Shown in pieces: positions 46,991 to 61,645 of a stretch of DNA of 64,000 bases. Within the stretch, counting starts at the first letter, position 1, and the number at the start of each line of letters is the position of its first letter. Position numbers and translations under genes: made by a program. The notes below the pieces were generated by a model. That model was given only the letters and a program-made list of their open reading frames with translations, was not told the DNA's origin and did no database searches. Source of the DNA: Setophaga petechia (taxonomy: Eukaryota > Chordata > Aves > Passeriformes > Parulidae); contig JANCRA010000040.1 in the NCBI GenBank assembly GCA_024362935.1, positions 1,550,001-1,614,000 on the forward strand, in the 5' to 3' direction.

Positions 46991-49900
46991 CTTCACCTTG
47001 GTCACTCCAGACCTTTATGTGCTGTGTGAAGGTGATTACTGCACAAATTCAGTTTTGATCTCTGTGCTCCAGAGCCTGAAAAAGGGGCTTTCCCTTTCCA
47101 TTCCAGTTGCAGCAGTCCAAGATTGTGGCTGGGAGAAGGAAGTGCTATTTTATGTCTTGAGGTGAGCTGACCTAAGCTAATCTTGATGATCCAAACTGAA
47201 TGCACAGCCCAGGAAGAGAGAGACTGTACTGGCAAGTCATTTAACATTCCTCAGCAATGACATTTTGATCAAATGTTAGAGCAAGTTGAGAAGGACGCAT
47301 TTTTGTGAAGAAATCAATCGATCAATCAATCAAAAAGAAAGAAGAGGCTTTGGAATTTTTTCCTCCTCTATTTCATTAGCAATCTAGGCACTTCTAAAGG
47401 ACGTTTTTATGTGGAAAATGTTATTAGCATATTCTGTTCATGTTCACTACTATTCTGCTCTTCTTCACTTTCACTTATTCACTCTTTTTCACTACTCTCA
47501 AGCAGAATTTGTCTAAAAGTCCATTTCATCAATCTAGTTCAAGCAGTTGTCTCTCAGTGCTATAGCATCCTTGTCAGAAGTTGCTTAGCCAGAGTAAATG
47601 CTACAAATCTATTTTCTGTTTCCTACATAATTCACTTTGGTTAAAAGGCAATGAACCAGAAATATTTAAAAGAAGTGTATGTCATATATATAACTTCAGA
47701 ATTTTAACCTAGATTTTTCGTGCTTTAATGTATTCACCAATCCCACATGCCTTAATTTATGAATTGTAATCCATAAAGTCAAGACCTAGTAATCCCAATG
47801 CTTTCCAAATAGTAAACCCTAATTCAGTATTTAATCAACTGCAGCCTTTTTTGTCATGCTTCAATTACTATGTCACTGGAAATTAATGTGAATTTTATAT
47901 TCATAGAACTAGGTTGTTGCAAGGGTTAATTAGTTTTAGTCTAAGCACTTTATACAATAGCACAGGAGGAAATTGGAATTTCAAGCAAGATTACATTATT
48001 AAACATAGTACATCAAAGATTTTTCCCTTTGCCCTGAAGTAGCACTGTTCTTAAATTGGGTGTCACTGCAACACCATGAAAGCCATACTGCTGCTAAATT
48101 TCAAGCAGATATTCTGTATTTTAGAGTATTTTATACAATTAGCAGATACAAACAATCAAAAAAGCTACTTCAGGGATTGATTTGGATACTCTTGTGTTGG
48201 ACATAAAAAAACATGAATACAATGGCCCTAACAGCCCATTCTGGTATAGATCAAAAATTGGTAGGGCCTTCAAGTCAGCTCTGCATATAGAGTTTGTGTG
48301 GAGAAAAATTTAAAAGTAAAACTGCAAAAAATCTTCAAACAACATGATCATGTTCTATATACAGTGACCATCTCTCAAATGGATTACATGCAAGGAACTA
48401 GGTGGCCTAAATTTTGGGGGGGACAAAGCATATAGATTCTAGAGTTTTATGCTCTGTCTTGTTCTCTGGCTGACCTTCCAAGAGATACACTTGCTTCTTG
48501 AACAACTTCTGCCATCATCTTAACTTTTCCAATGCAAAAAATACTTTAATTGAACTGAAAATTTTGAATGAAAAGTTGTGTCATTTGAAAGAATTTGATG
48601 TCCTACTGATGCATTTAGTTCTGTGCCCCACCCCTGTGCCTCCTCAGAGGGCTTTGTTACAAGGCTATGATCCCATGTCCTTTGTATCCTGATAGATTCT
48701 CCCTTACGTGCTCATTTTCTTGAGCAAAGGAAGGAATTTTACAGTAAACTTGAATGTAGCTCTCTCAACTACATATAATTATTAAAAAAAGGTATCAGAA
48801 ACAGTGAGGTCTTCTTCATAGTTTGTTAATGAATGGTATCTGAAGTTGCAGGAATCACTAAAGAATATGCATGCAAATCATGATCCATTCTGTCTGTCCT
48901 TAGGCCAGTATGCAGCAAGTGGAACAATGTGTAGACAGCACAGCTTTTTCTGTTGTTGATCTTCTTGAATAATATATCTTTGTTACTCAAATTAATTCCA
49001 AAAATCTGTCTCAAATGAGAAGGGATTTTAAACCTATCATACTTTTTATTCATGGAACGAATATGAATTAAAAGCATGAAAGGCATCTGGACAGTCATAA
49101 AATTCAATCCAAGTATTAGAACCTCCTAGATGTCACACACCGTGCATGTGATTACTTGTCTACACTGAACACTCTCCAGAGCAGTAGAAATCCCTGTAGC
49201 AGAACATGTCCTACCTGGCTTCCTGAAAATGAAACCCAAGTAAACATTTTCTCTACCTCAGCTTTTTTGCCTTGACCCAACAGATTTGCTGACACTACAA
49301 ATCATACTGCCATAAAAAATTCAACTAGATTCAACTAGAAAGCCAAACTATACTGGTTGTGAGGATGAATTTGTTGTGTGGTGCTGTAATGCAAATGGTC
49401 CAACAAAGGAAGTGCTTCTGCTCCTCAGAGTAAAGATCTCTGCAAAGGACCTCAGTTCCCAGCACATATGCAAATACAGGCACTGATGAACCTCTCACAC
49501 CCTCCTCTGGGCACAGGCAGATGTCTGCAAAACCAGGTCTTCTGGAAATGGTTCAGTAGGCTCAAGGTTCCTTGGTGACTCTATCAGCAGCATTTCCTCC
49601 TCTCCTGCTCTACTGCAGCCACTAGCACTTGTATCATAAGACTAGATGCTAAAGAAAACACCTAGTTGTCATGAGACTAGTGACAAAACCACAGGGGTTA
49701 GACACAACCAGAATAAAATGGGAGTATTTTGGAATGAGATGACATTTAAGGTCACTTTCTGTTCATAGACTATTCTATCATTCTGTATGGTTTCTCTTTT
49801 TCTTTTCTCCTAGACGATATTTCTCATAAGTAGTTTGAATGGGATGCCTTGTACTTTAATGATACAAAGCTAAAACGCAGTATTTTTCATGGCTCTATGG

Positions 49901-52900
49901 AAGACTGGCAAGTATTAATATTCCAAGTTTAGAACACACCACCTCATGACCTCAACGTAAGGACAAGAAGCCAACACTTCTGTCAGCTTTCAGTTCTGGC
50001 TTCCTGGATTTTCTCCACTGAGGTCCTGGGCTTTGCTCCCACCCAAACCCTAGGAGCACTCCACAGCCTCAGTAATTATGAGTATTTATGCTGAAGCAGC
50101 TGAAGAGAGGACGGTGGCTCCACCAAGTGTGGTTTGTAATTCCTTAAGATTCCAGGGAACCTGAATCTTTTTGGAATCTGTGCTCCTTACCAGTTCTGTA
50201 CTGGCCACACATGTGGGTGAAGGAAGACCCAGCCTGCCCAGCTGCTGGGAGATTTTGGCATGGTGGCAGCATATTTTTAAAAATAGGTAAATCAGCTACA
50301 GATTTGTGTGAACATGTAATATCACACATACACATACAGTCTCCCTGGAGTTGTTATGCCGTAAAAGACTGCACAAGCAGGATGAGATTAAGCTGTTATT
50401 TATTAAGTCGTAAACCCACTGTGAGCCTTTAAGAGGAATATATTTAAGAAATCAAGACATACTAAACTTCAGTTTGTTCCAGGAAGTGGGAAAATTTACT
50501 TGAAATTTCCCACTCCATCCTATAATCCCATTTATTTAAATTTATCATTAAATGTTCACTTAAATTAGCAGAAATGGGAAACGGGGGTAAACTGTTCTGT
50601 GATGCAAATGACATTTTACACTATTTTATCTCTCATCAGAAGCACATGGAAAGAAATTTATTTTTTTCTTCCCCAAACATCACTGCCTATTTCTATTTTA
50701 AACCCCAGTATATGTATTAAAAATATGTTCCTCTAATTTTAAAGGCCTTTTTTGTATTTGGAGACTCATAACTTCGTTAGGATTTCTGTATTGTAAAAGA
50801 TGCGTGTGCTTTTGGAGGGTAAGCAGCAAGCACAATTTCTCATTAGGTCACAAGTAGTTTACACATTTCTATTTTCCAAGTGGCGCACGGTTCATTTGTC
50901 TGCTGCATTTAAGCAGTGTCTCTATGGTTTTAATTGGATAAATTGTAACACAAAATATTCAAAAATTAAGAAAATTTATTTTTGAGAATTCCTTAGAGGA
51001 AAACAATTGGCAAGCAGGTTTTTTACCACTTCATACTTTATGTCTGGTTTCTTTTGCCTTTAGGCATACTGGTAGACCTCTTGATCTGAAGCACCAGGAA
51101 AAGAAGAAGCAGGCACTGGAGTGCTCTTTAGGAAAACTTGGTAAAATATCACTCGTAGCATCCATATTTCTCCTTTGCTGCATGAAATGTGACAGCAATA
51201 AGGGCTGAATCATTTCCTATGGTTCTTCAGAGACAGGAGCTGATGGAAGGATACTGGCTGTCTTCATGTAGAGAAAAATGCTTCGGATTTTACTGAGGCT
51301 TCCCTGGTCACCCACGTGTTGTATCAGCTGATTTTGAAAGGATGGGTAAACTAAGCCTAAGACTCTTATTTTTCCCAGATGCTCTCATTCCAGGCAACAT
51401 TTCATAGCTTGCTATGGAGCCTCTGGAATTCTTCTCATGGCCCTTTTCATTTATGATTACTGGATTGGCACTGGCTGCAAAAGTTAACTTAGGGTTTTCA
51501 AAAGCCCATGATTCCTTCTTTGAAGATGCAAAGTGTCCTTTGTAAAAAATTCACATCCTCAGCTTTGAACTTCAGCAGCAGCCTATTATTTTAACACTTC
51601 ATTTAAATGTTAATGTGCTATTTTCTAAACTTCAAACTGCTAAACTGCTGCATGATTTCCAGACTCCACAATGAAGGTTTTCATGTTGGAATGACATTTC
51701 CTCTAGATTACACAGGTACAAGTCTCCATAATTAGAGAGAGAACACAGCAAGGCAAGGCTTCTGGCAGGGTAAAACATAGCTGAGCTGTTAACTGAATAG
51801 CTGCATTGAGATAGAGAACAGTCATTCTAAGGCTGCATGGCATTTAAAGACACTTGGAAAAGACCATTTGAATCTCCCATGCAGCCACAAAACAAGACAG
51901 AAGCCTCATCCCATGCTGCAGTAGCCATCTATCCGTACAGTGGATGCACTTATGCAAGGCAACATACACATACACTCCCAGTGAGGTTCAAACTGCCAGT
52001 GAAAATAGGGATGCTGCCTTTTGGTGTAGGAGGGAGTCTTCACATTACACATTTCATTTTTCATCCTGCCATGGGTGGCTACTATATGGCATCTGATCTG
52101 CAACAAGTTTATATTTTAAGTAAACAAGAGGTAAGTAAAAACATCCTAAGATTTCCTGTCTTGGTGAAAGGAGAAGGAATTCACCAGAGTGAAATCAAAC
52201 AAAAATCTCCAAGAGAACAAAGAAAACATTAAAAAAACCCTCAAAACAAAAACAAACAAAAAAATTCCAGCTGCCAATTCTGTCTGTTATTTGCTATTTC
52301 CTTCTATCAGCGCAGCCACAAAAAGTCCACCCTCTTTTCCTGGAGTGGGAAGAAACAAGCAAGAGAAGTATACAATATCTAAATGAACCCTGCATTTCCC
52401 CCTGTATTCAGGGATCAACTACAAGGGCACAATTGCTACACATAGTCCACATTCTTCATCTGACTGTCTGGGTTCTGGAACATCCAGAAACACAATGTGG
52501 GTTTAGATTTACCTGACTCCTGTGCATAAATCTGTCATGTCAATGTCTTTTTGCTAGTGGGTTAAGCTACCTATCAGGCATATTAAGCCACCTAGCGCTT
52601 ACACATGGGTGTGTGGGATCCTAAAGATTTCCTGGGGGCACCTCCTTGTTGCTTCAGGGCCACATTTTTAAGCTGCATGATCAGTTTCTGGACTCAGGTC
52701 TTCAAGATGCAGAGAGTAGATTCACTAATTTTAGCTTAATTTTAGTTCCCTTAGAGTCCTTCATTTAAACAGCCAAGCAGTGGCTTGGGTACGGAATACG
52801 GAATATGGAACTGGGTATGGAATATCAGGTCCAGTTTTCCTCCACGGATGAGTAGGAACTTCAGGCAAACAGATAAATCTAGAGTCATGTTCCTATAAAC

Positions 52901-55900
52901 CCATAACATACAAATGGTAGTGGGATCATACCTGAGATATCTGAGGCTGTATTTTAAGGCATGTATAACCAAGGACCTGTGGGAATGTGGGCGTTTCAAG
53001 AAGCTCTAGGGCATTTCAGCTGATTTAAAATACCTTTGCATTGCCTGATCAGTTGGACCTCTTGTGTCTGGTCAGACAATTTGCTTTCAGTGCCAGGTGG
53101 GTTCTATGAGTGGATCTATCATAGATGAGACCTTAGACACCTGGCAAATAAATGTTAATTTTCCTTTTGATTTCTTATTTTATGACTTAAACCTATTTCT
53201 AGTGACTTCAGCTATTGTCAGATCTGATACCCTGCAGGTAAGCACCATACCTAGTCCTGAAAATAAGGAGTTAAGAAACAGCAAATTTTCTGGTCACCAA
53301 GAAGGACTGGTGGACAGGCAGCAAGACTCCTCCTAGAGTTGTTTGCTTCGTTTTATCAAAACCAAAACAAAAACCAAAACCAAGACAGAAGCTCATCAAA
53401 AGAGTAGGTTTTGTGCAGGAATAATAGAGAGGTGTAGCCAATATAAGCAGAATCACAGAATCCTCTGCAAAGTAATTAAATGTTTTCTGATGTAGTCTGC
53501 AGTTCTAATTGAGGTCTGATGGGGTAAAAGGGCTTTGAGAAATTAGTATTTACTCAGTCATTCAGAAAGTTCCTTTTTATTTACAGCCATTTGGGTTTAT
53601 TGAGTAACTACATAGAATATTTATAGTACCTGCAGTCTGTTCGCTATTCGTTTGGAAACAAATAGAGCACATCCACAGTTGGTAAGTTAAAACCCTGTAT
53701 TATGTCATCATGATGGAGGCAAGAGCCTTTTACACAGCATTTAGAGACACCCCCACAAAGATCTGAATCACACTGTGTGTGGAGTTGTGGGCAGCTCTCC
53801 CTGTTGCCTCTCCCTCCTGACTCAGAGGGGCTGCTCTACCACAGAATAACAAGGATTTTCTGTGGGGAATCTAGCCAGGAATCAAGCTAAATCAGGTAGG
53901 CATTCAACAAGCAAAAATCAAGGAAAATACTTAGGACTTTTAAGCTTTGCAACATTAATGGTGAAATACTGACTTTCATTAATCAGCAACATTAATGTAT
54001 CTTTGCAATATCATTAAGGGAAAACTGACACCAAAGAGTGAAACCTCTCATTTACACTGCTGTGTTGTAGTGGTTCCTGGAGATTTGGAAATCAAAGGGT
54101 AATTCATGGGCCACATCAGAGTTGGTTTTAAGTGTGGTCTCTACATGCCTCAAAACTAAGGATCTGTTTGATATGATTTTCAACTTTTTCCATATACCCA
54201 AAACACCACTTTTCTTGCAAAAAACAGTTCAGATGATGAGCGCTTTGTCAGATTTATGTTACACAAACATCTTTAATACAAACACTTAGCAGTCCAGGAA
54301 CTACATTTAATAAGAGAATGACTTGAAGCAATTAAAGACATTAATTTAATTAATTTACAATAATATTTTTCTAGTGTAACTTAAAACATGTCAGTGGGTT
54401 TTCTTTTTCCTGCTACAGAACCTCAAACCTCTAAAACATTTTCCAACAAAATTATGGACTTGACTCAGCTAAGTGAGAACTGACTTGCATTTTTGGGTCA
54501 TTTAGAAGTCTTTACTATCTAGTGATGAAGAGACCTCTGCACCACTTTCCAGTTGAAAACTCATATCCACAAGAAACAATTCCCAAGGTTGAGAACACAA
54601 CACAGGCTAAAAGCTTAATAAATTCAACTTGGTTGTCAGTGGTGGGCAGAGCTGATTTGTGGAGGACTTAACACATAATGTAATACAATGTCAGCTCTTC
54701 AAAGAAGAAAAAAGAATGGTTCCCAACATAACTAAGGGAAATATCTCCACTCTTACCAAGAAGGGAACTATCTTAAAGTTGGGAATGAGGCTTTTATCAT
54801 TCATCTTCTTCCTTTCAACTACCTCTTAGGCTAGATTAAATCCTGACAACCACTCATTCCTGACTTTGCTGTATTTGTAGCTCAAAGTTACTTTGAAACC
54901 TTGCTGTGCACCCTTTTCTACAAAGGTCTAGATTCATGACTTGTGTTCAAAATACCACCAGATTGGTGTTGCATATCTTGTCTTTGGTTGCGGCTTACTC
55001 TGATGAAAATTTTTCTGTCCCTATCCTCTGCCCAAGACTGGTCATTGCTCCTCACATCCAATGGCATACCTGTCCCTGTAATTGCTCCTTGGCAGAACTA
55101 ATTCAATACAACTAAGACTAAAAGAGATCTACTATCCAAGAGAAGGTAGATCATCCTTAATCAATTAAATTAGACAGTAGTTCCACAAGCACTTCTGCTG
55201 GAAAACAAAGGTTCAGAGTCAGCATCTGTAGCTCAATGAAGAATGATTGCAGCAAACATCTACAAAGCTCTGGACACACACAGGTAGCTGATGTGGTATG
55301 AAATTACACAGAAAAATCTGCTTTTAGTCTCCTTCTTCAGGGGCAAGAACTTGAAAAAGGATAATTGGAGTCTGGATTCATAGCAAGAGGAATAAAAGCC
55401 TTCCAGGTGCCTTCCAGGCAAACTGGAGTGCTTCAGGCTTGGGGCAACTTGTCCTCCAACCAGGTACTTCTGTTTCATGATAGGAAGTGTAAAAGCAGGT
55501 CAATATAATTATATGCTTTTGGGACATCTTCAGAGTTTCCAAATGTCTTGGACTCAGGCTTGGGTAAAGGTACAAGTAAAAAATCCATTTCATTTAAAGA
55601 ATTTGAGGAAAAGAAAGAAAAGAAGTTTTTAATGCAAGAAAAACTCAGTGTACAGCCCAAGCCATGGACCCTCCTATTTCTCTATTGGCTTTCTGTCAAA
55701 AAACTTTTGGTATAGCAATAAAATACAGCAAATTTCAATATATCACTGAAACTCATGGAAATTCTCTCTAATGCTTCATTTTCTGGACTTTACTAATGAC
55801 CAACTTACTCCATAATGCCTCTGATGCAACAAAATCCTTGTTTGGCGGAACACCACTTGTGTACTTCTGCTCTGCCTCATTTAGATGTGAAATATTAAAT

Positions 55901-57659
55901 ATCAGCCAGACTTTCAAACTATCTTCCAGGATAAAAAGTCTCATTTTACCCTAATCCTCTAGAGGTGCTCTCAGTAAGGAGCTAACAGGTCACTATCATT
56001 GAAGCAAATTAGGTCAGCTCAGCTTCTCACTTGCAGTTATTCACTAGTGAAAAAGGTGTGGGCTGAGATCTTCCATCTACATTGAATATTTCTCTTTTTC
56101 ACTGTCCACCTTTTTATGGAAGAGATTGGGCTATAAATCATGATTTTTATTATTTGATCAGACCAGAGTGTACATAAAGCTTCCAGAACATTGTAAAACA
56201 AGTCTTGGCTCACAAATGAGCACGCCGGATACAAAAGAGGTTTATGGACAAAAGGATGCAATCAAGTGATTTACTTTCAGACTCAACTGTTAGTGATGCA
56301 ATTGAAAAGAAAGGAGACACTGTTCTTGTTTCTCTCTCTGACATCAGGTTAAAGACAGAGCTCAGGTCTTGAACCAGGTTCTAAGAGCAAATATATAGTT
56401 GATCAGAAGGCTGAGACACCAGTTGCAAAGCTGCAAGATGTCACAGCTCTGAACTTCCCAGTCCAGGGGAATTGTCACATACAAGTAATCAAGGGCAGCA
56501 ATCAAACCACAGCTGAAATGCAAAGAGTAGATTTATTTCATTACCTCAATGACAGTTTATTCTGTGGTAGAACTAAAATCTTCCAGTCCCCAAGGAACTA
56601 AGACTGGGACTTTGTCAGCCCAACTGAGCAAGGTTCAGGTTGCAGAGACAGTCTATACGCTGTGAATGAGAACTCAAAGTTTTACAAGGAAGAAAGCTAA
56701 AATTAAAAACCTTTGCATTCTGCTTAGTCCTCCCAGTGCAAGTGTTAATATCTTCATTAGTCGTAATATGTCACTTGATCTTTCTTCCGTTCAAAAACAA
56801 TTGCTTAATTTTCTTATCACAGGCAGCAAGGGATGAGGACTGGCAGAGGCAGCTCTTTGTGTAAGAATGGGTAGCACATACTGTGAGTAAAGATAGTTCT
56901 TGATTACTTTGACCTTTCATCATTATAACTTTGCTTAATATTGTAATTAGAATATTAGAATGTGCTTCATTTAGCCGAGAATGTGATAAAAAGTAATTCT
57001 TTCTGGGGTATTTTTATACACCAGAGATGATTAAGAATTCAGTCAGTGTGTGATTTTCCATTTTCTTTCCTATATCCCCTTTTTAACTTCAACTCATGAG
57101 AACTATTAAGTTAGACCAAACCTTAATTATTGCATCCTTTTGCTTGACAGACTGAACTATATCACTAGGATCATTTAGCCTAGCACCCGGGAATCATCAT
57201 TTGGAACAAATAAACCATTAAGAGTGAAAAAAGGTGGGAAGGAAGGGGATGAATAGGCATGAAAAAAGGGCTCCACTGGCGGAGTAAGGAGACAAAACCA
57301 GCACCATAAGGAGTGTGAGATATGTGAAGATAAATTTAGGAGTATCTTGGTCTAAAAGATCTTAAAATCACCTTCTGGAATAATCTTTTAGCCAGTGCAT
57401 AAGATTTGCTTTTCAGTACACTCTGCAGGGTCAGGACTTGCCTGACTGTTGAGAAATTCTCTTGATTTCCTAACCAATATATTATATTACCTCATGCATG
57501 CAAAAAAAGCTAAAGTCAGGAAGGCACTGTTAATCCATCTTTTCTAAACATATACTTTCAGAAAATTTTGAGGGGATTTGAAAATGTGAATTGGAGAATT
57601 TCCTCTGTTTCTTTGTTGCATCATTTTTCCCCCAGTGAAAATTTTTTGACTTTGCAAGC
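46991..57659. other. Long non-coding stretch, mostly unique
   Basis: No exon is supported. Small low-complexity sites occur, such as (AATC)n near 47316-47333 and an A-rich CAAAA stretch near 52235-52265. A weak CR1-tail-like patch lies near 49715-49790. All open frames are short and unlike known proteins. Confidence 0.5.
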
Positions 57660-58188
57660 AGAAAATTTTGCATTTGTGCCAGAAACAGTGTTGTTAACAC
57701 AGAGATATTTTAGTTCCTGCTCAGAAGAGCTTGCACAGATTTAAAGTCTTTTCTGCTTCTCACCCCACCAGCCATGAGGGTGAGGGTGCACAAGGAGTTG
57801 GGTGGGGACACAGCTGATCCCAACTGAAAGGGATATTCCAGACCATGTGGCATTATACACAGTATATAAAGCTGGGTGGGGGAGAAGAAGGAAGAGGAGG
57901 GCATTTGGACTGATGGTGTTTGTCTTCCCAATTTGATGTTGTGGATGACGGAGCCCTGCTGTCCTTCAGGATGGCTGAAAACCTGCCTGCCCACATTAAT
58001 AGGTGAATGAATTCCTCAATTCACTTTGCTTGTGTGTGTAGCTTTTGCTTCACCTATTAAACTCTCTTTATCTCAGCTCAGGAGGTTTCTCACTTTTGCT
58101 CTTCCAATTCTCTCCCACATCTCAATGTGAGGAGAGTGAGTGAGAGGATGTGTGGGGTTTAGATGCCACTTGGGGTTAAACCATAACA
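57660..58188 (-). mobile_element. Endogenous retrovirus LTR, 3'-truncated (minus strand)
   Basis: Read on the minus strand, it begins TGTTATGGTTTAACCCC at + position 58188, the characteristic start of a widespread avian LTR family. It continues through GATAAAGAGAGTTTAATAGG and a TATA-like TTTATATACTG (+ 57861-57871). The expected end of the LTR is missing or too diverged to see beyond about 57660. No internal genes flank it. Confidence 0.75.
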
Positions 58189-59394
58189 CCGTTGTAAAGA
58201 GAGGAAAACTGTTATGCCATGGTCTGAGTTAGTTGTACACTTTTTCCAAATGAAGTCAGACAGGGTCATGCAGGCTTCAGAAATCCTGTGGAGTTGAATA
58301 GACATAAGATTGTGTTAAGAAACTCCTGCAGATCCTTGAACTGTAAGTGACATCTCATAAGTAGCTCAGGATTTCTTGAAGATCAAAGCATTTAGTAAGA
58401 AATTAGATGCCACAAGGAAGGCAGACTCCAGACCCTACAGTGATGACAACTGTGTGGTCTTGGGGCGCTCACAGTCTGCCATATAAGGCGAGCAACACTT
58501 GAGGACTCAAGAGGAGAATGCTGACCCATGCAGTGGTCCCTGGGATCTTCTAGCACACAACTGCCATGCAGAGGCCAAGGGACAGCCCTGAAGGACCTGG
58601 GGCAGTAGGAGCCATGCTCTTACAGAAATGGAGATTGCCTGTGTTGGGGGAGCATAAGCCTGATTCAAGGAGCAATAGGGAGAGCTAAACCAATTTCCAT
58701 TTATTTCAAATGAAGGTGATTGTCACTTTACTTTGGAGTTAGGTGTTTATATATGTAGTGCATAACAGTACTCTGGTACATGATTATATAAGGCAATACT
58801 CCCAAGCCTGTAGGATTTTGATCATGACTCAGGTTTCCTCAGTAGCTAAATCCAAACTCCCTTCTAGATTTCTCGGTTCCTTTATTTTGTTTCTTCACTT
58901 GTTTATTCAGGCTTACAGAAGTATAATATAAATGCCTTGCTGGTGCTCTATGCATTTTGACGGTGCATTAAAAATAAAATCTAACCAAAATCTTACCTGA
59001 ATAATTACTATGTAACTTGGTTTTGAAGGACTCCACCTTCACAGGTTATCTCCAGGGTAAGCAGCACGTGCTCTGCATTCCATGCCCTGAAAGCACCAGT
59101 CTGGTGAGCTGTAACACAGCCCTTGCATTATTTCACACACATTGAATGGCAAAGGAAGATACCATAGAAAGTCATGATTGTGCCTTAGGCCACAGGGGAT
59201 CAGAGTAGACTGAGGACCAAGTGTTGTGAAGAGCAGTCTGTGTCCCTCTGCTCTAAATAAGATTTGTCCTCAACAGTAAGGCAGTAAACCCATGTTCATG
59301 CTTGTGTGTCCCTCAGAGACAGAGATCAGTCCTTGTCTCCCCTTGTTTAGCAGGAGAGGTAAAACTTCTGTGTTCCTTTATTTCTTACTGTGAA
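58189..59394. other. Non-coding sequence between an LTR and a CR1 copy
   Basis: No gene or transposon is recognised. Confidence 0.5.
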
Positions 59395-60247
59395 GAGCTG
59401 TTTACTCCCTTGAACGCAGTGAGGTCCTGCAGAGGGACCTTCCTAAATCAGAGGACAGGGCAATCACTGTCCATATGAAGTTCAACAAGGGGAAGTGCCA
59501 GATTCTGCACTCAGGATGGTTCAAACCTGGATATATGGACAAACTGGGAAATGAGACGCTGGCAAGCAGTGCTGCACAAAGGGAGCGAGGGATTCTGGTC
59601 AATGGCAAGCTGAGTATAAGTCAGCAGTGCCCTGGCAGCCAGGAGGGCCAAGTGTCTCTTGGGGGACATCAGGCACAGCATGGCCAGCCTGGCAAAGGGA
59701 GGGGATTGTCCTGCTCTACTCTGTGCTGGGGCAGCCTCACCTTGGATATTCTGTGCAGCTTCGGACACCACAATGTAAGAAAGAGATTAAGCCACTAGAG
59801 AGTGTCCAAAAGAAGGCAACAAAGACGGTGAAGGGTCCTGAGGGGAAGCCATAGAAGCCAAGAAGTGTATGAGATCACTTGGTCTGTTCAGCTTGGAGGA
59901 GACTGACAGAGACCTCATTGCAGTTTGCAACTTCTTTGTGAGGGGAAGAGGAAGGGCAGGCAATGATCGCTTCCCTTTGGTGATGAGTGGCAGGACCCAA
60001 AGGAATGGCCTGTGTCAGATCAGGTTTAGGTTGGATATCAGGAAAAGGTTCTTCACCCAGAGGGTGGCTGGGCACTGGAACAGGCTCCCCAGGGAACTGG
60101 TCACAGCCCCAAGCCTGACAGAGTTCAGAAGCGCTTGGACAATGTTCCCAGGCACATGATGTGACTCTTGGGTCGTCCTGTGCAGGGCCAGGAGTTGGAC
60201 TTGATGATCTTTTTGGGAACTTTCTAACTCAACTTATTCTGTGATTT
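59395..60247 (+). mobile_element. CR1 LINE, 850-bp 3' portion (sense)
   Basis: CR1 is recognisable throughout: GAAGTTCAACAAGGGGAAGT, then CTTGGAGGAGACTGACAGAG, then GGTTGGATATCAGGAAAAGG, then CTGGGCACTGGAACAGGCTC and GGAGTTGGACTTGATGATC, ending in TTATTCTGTGATTTT. It covers the reverse-transcriptase C-terminus and the 3' UTR. The reading frame is broken many times, so the copy is inactive. Confidence 0.93.
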
Positions 60248-61547
60248 TCCCCCTATCATGAGATTTATGTTTTGGTTGATTGTCTTTTTTCTCACAAAGT
60301 CTCATCCACACTCTTCGTTTAGTGACCCACTTGTTCTGTATGTATTTTTTCCCCTTTCAACCCTACCCAGATATTTTCAGCATGACTCACTTCCTACTGC
60401 TTATTGGAGACCTCAGTTCAAGCCTGCATCTTTGATATGGAAGGAACACTTCCTTCCTTTCATCAATGAACGCATTATACCCTTGAAATTAATACTTTTA
60501 ATCAATATGCCAGTTATGTGAATTTTCTCTCCAAGTCTACTCTGTAAATTAAATCACATTCTGATCCTCTGCATGGATAATTTCAGGTTTACAGATGTAT
60601 TCTCTATGGTTTTTATCATATACAGAAACGTTAAATGTTTGGCAGGCTTTCTATAATCCCCTTTGATACTCCTAAACTCTGTAAAACAAAATATCTCTTC
60701 TAGTTTCTTGGTCTTTGTCGAAGTCAGCAAGTCAGCTTGAGTTTATACTCATCTGTAGTGCACTGTCCATTGCTACTCTTGATCCTGGTTTAAAACTCTT
60801 CTCAACAGATTTACAAAATAATCTTCAAAGTTTCTCTTCCTTTTCACGTATTCTAAACTCTGCCATCAGTCAAAGAATGACTCATTAAATATCCTTGGAT
60901 GAAGCAGTGAAAACCCTCCTGACAGCACCATCTGCTTAGCCATGGCTTTTTCAATTGGATACATTTTTATGTGGATGTGCTTTGTCCCTTCACTGGAGGA
61001 ACAGATGGAAGTCCCCAGTCCTTCAATTTTCCTTTCACTATTTCACAGTCAGTTTGGATCAGCGTAGGAACACTAGCAGGGCTCTGGAGAAAAAGCAGAA
61101 TTATGCCTTGACCAAGAGTCTGGATGTACCTCAGCAACTTTCAGTAATATTTCACCTCCCAAGTACTCTCCAACACATCTCTGGGAATCTCTGGGAGTCT
61201 GGGCAGAGCTTTTCCTCTGCAATCCTCACAATACTCACCTGCCGACTCTGACAGAGGCTTGGAAACTAGAAGATATATTTTCTAGAAGAGAAATTTAGTC
61301 ATTATAGAAATTTACTCATACAGTCATACAGTCATCTAGATCTCTGCCCCTTTGGCAGCATGGGTTGCCCAACTGAGCTCACTTTCAACCTGTCGTGCAA
61401 GCTGTCCCTGAGCATGCAATGGAACAGATTTGACTACCATGTTATTTATAAAATGTCTCAATTTTGAAAAACACAAATTTATCTCAACAGGATTTTCAAA
61501 ATTTGGAAAGTTTTGAACAATGAAAGTGAAGCTAAAAAAAAGAAACA
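60248..61547. other. Non-coding sequence between CR1 copies
   Basis: No exon or transposon is recognised. Confidence 0.5.
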
Positions 61548-61645
61548 GAATCATAGAATGGTTTATGTTGGAAGGAACCTTAAAGATCACCTAGTTCCAG
61601 CCTCCCTGTTGGGCAGGGAATATTCCACTAGATCAGATTGCTCAG
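61548..61645 (-). mobile_element. Short CR1 LINE 3' end (antisense)
   Basis: AATCATAGAATGGTTTATGT, then GGAAGGAACCTTAAAGATCA and a GGGCAGGGAATATTCCACTA segment are the reverse complement of the last 100 bases of CR1. A severely 5'-truncated insertion. Confidence 0.92.

Noticed and set aside
49715..49790. Possible CR1 3' tail (GGTCACTTTCTGTTC...CTATTCTATCATTCTG)
   Set aside because: The match is short and loose, without the preceding CR1 body, so I do not list it as an element.
59475..60159. Open frames of 96-107 residues near 59.5-60.2 kb
   Set aside because: They fall inside a CR1 LINE copy and are broken pieces of that element, not a host gene.
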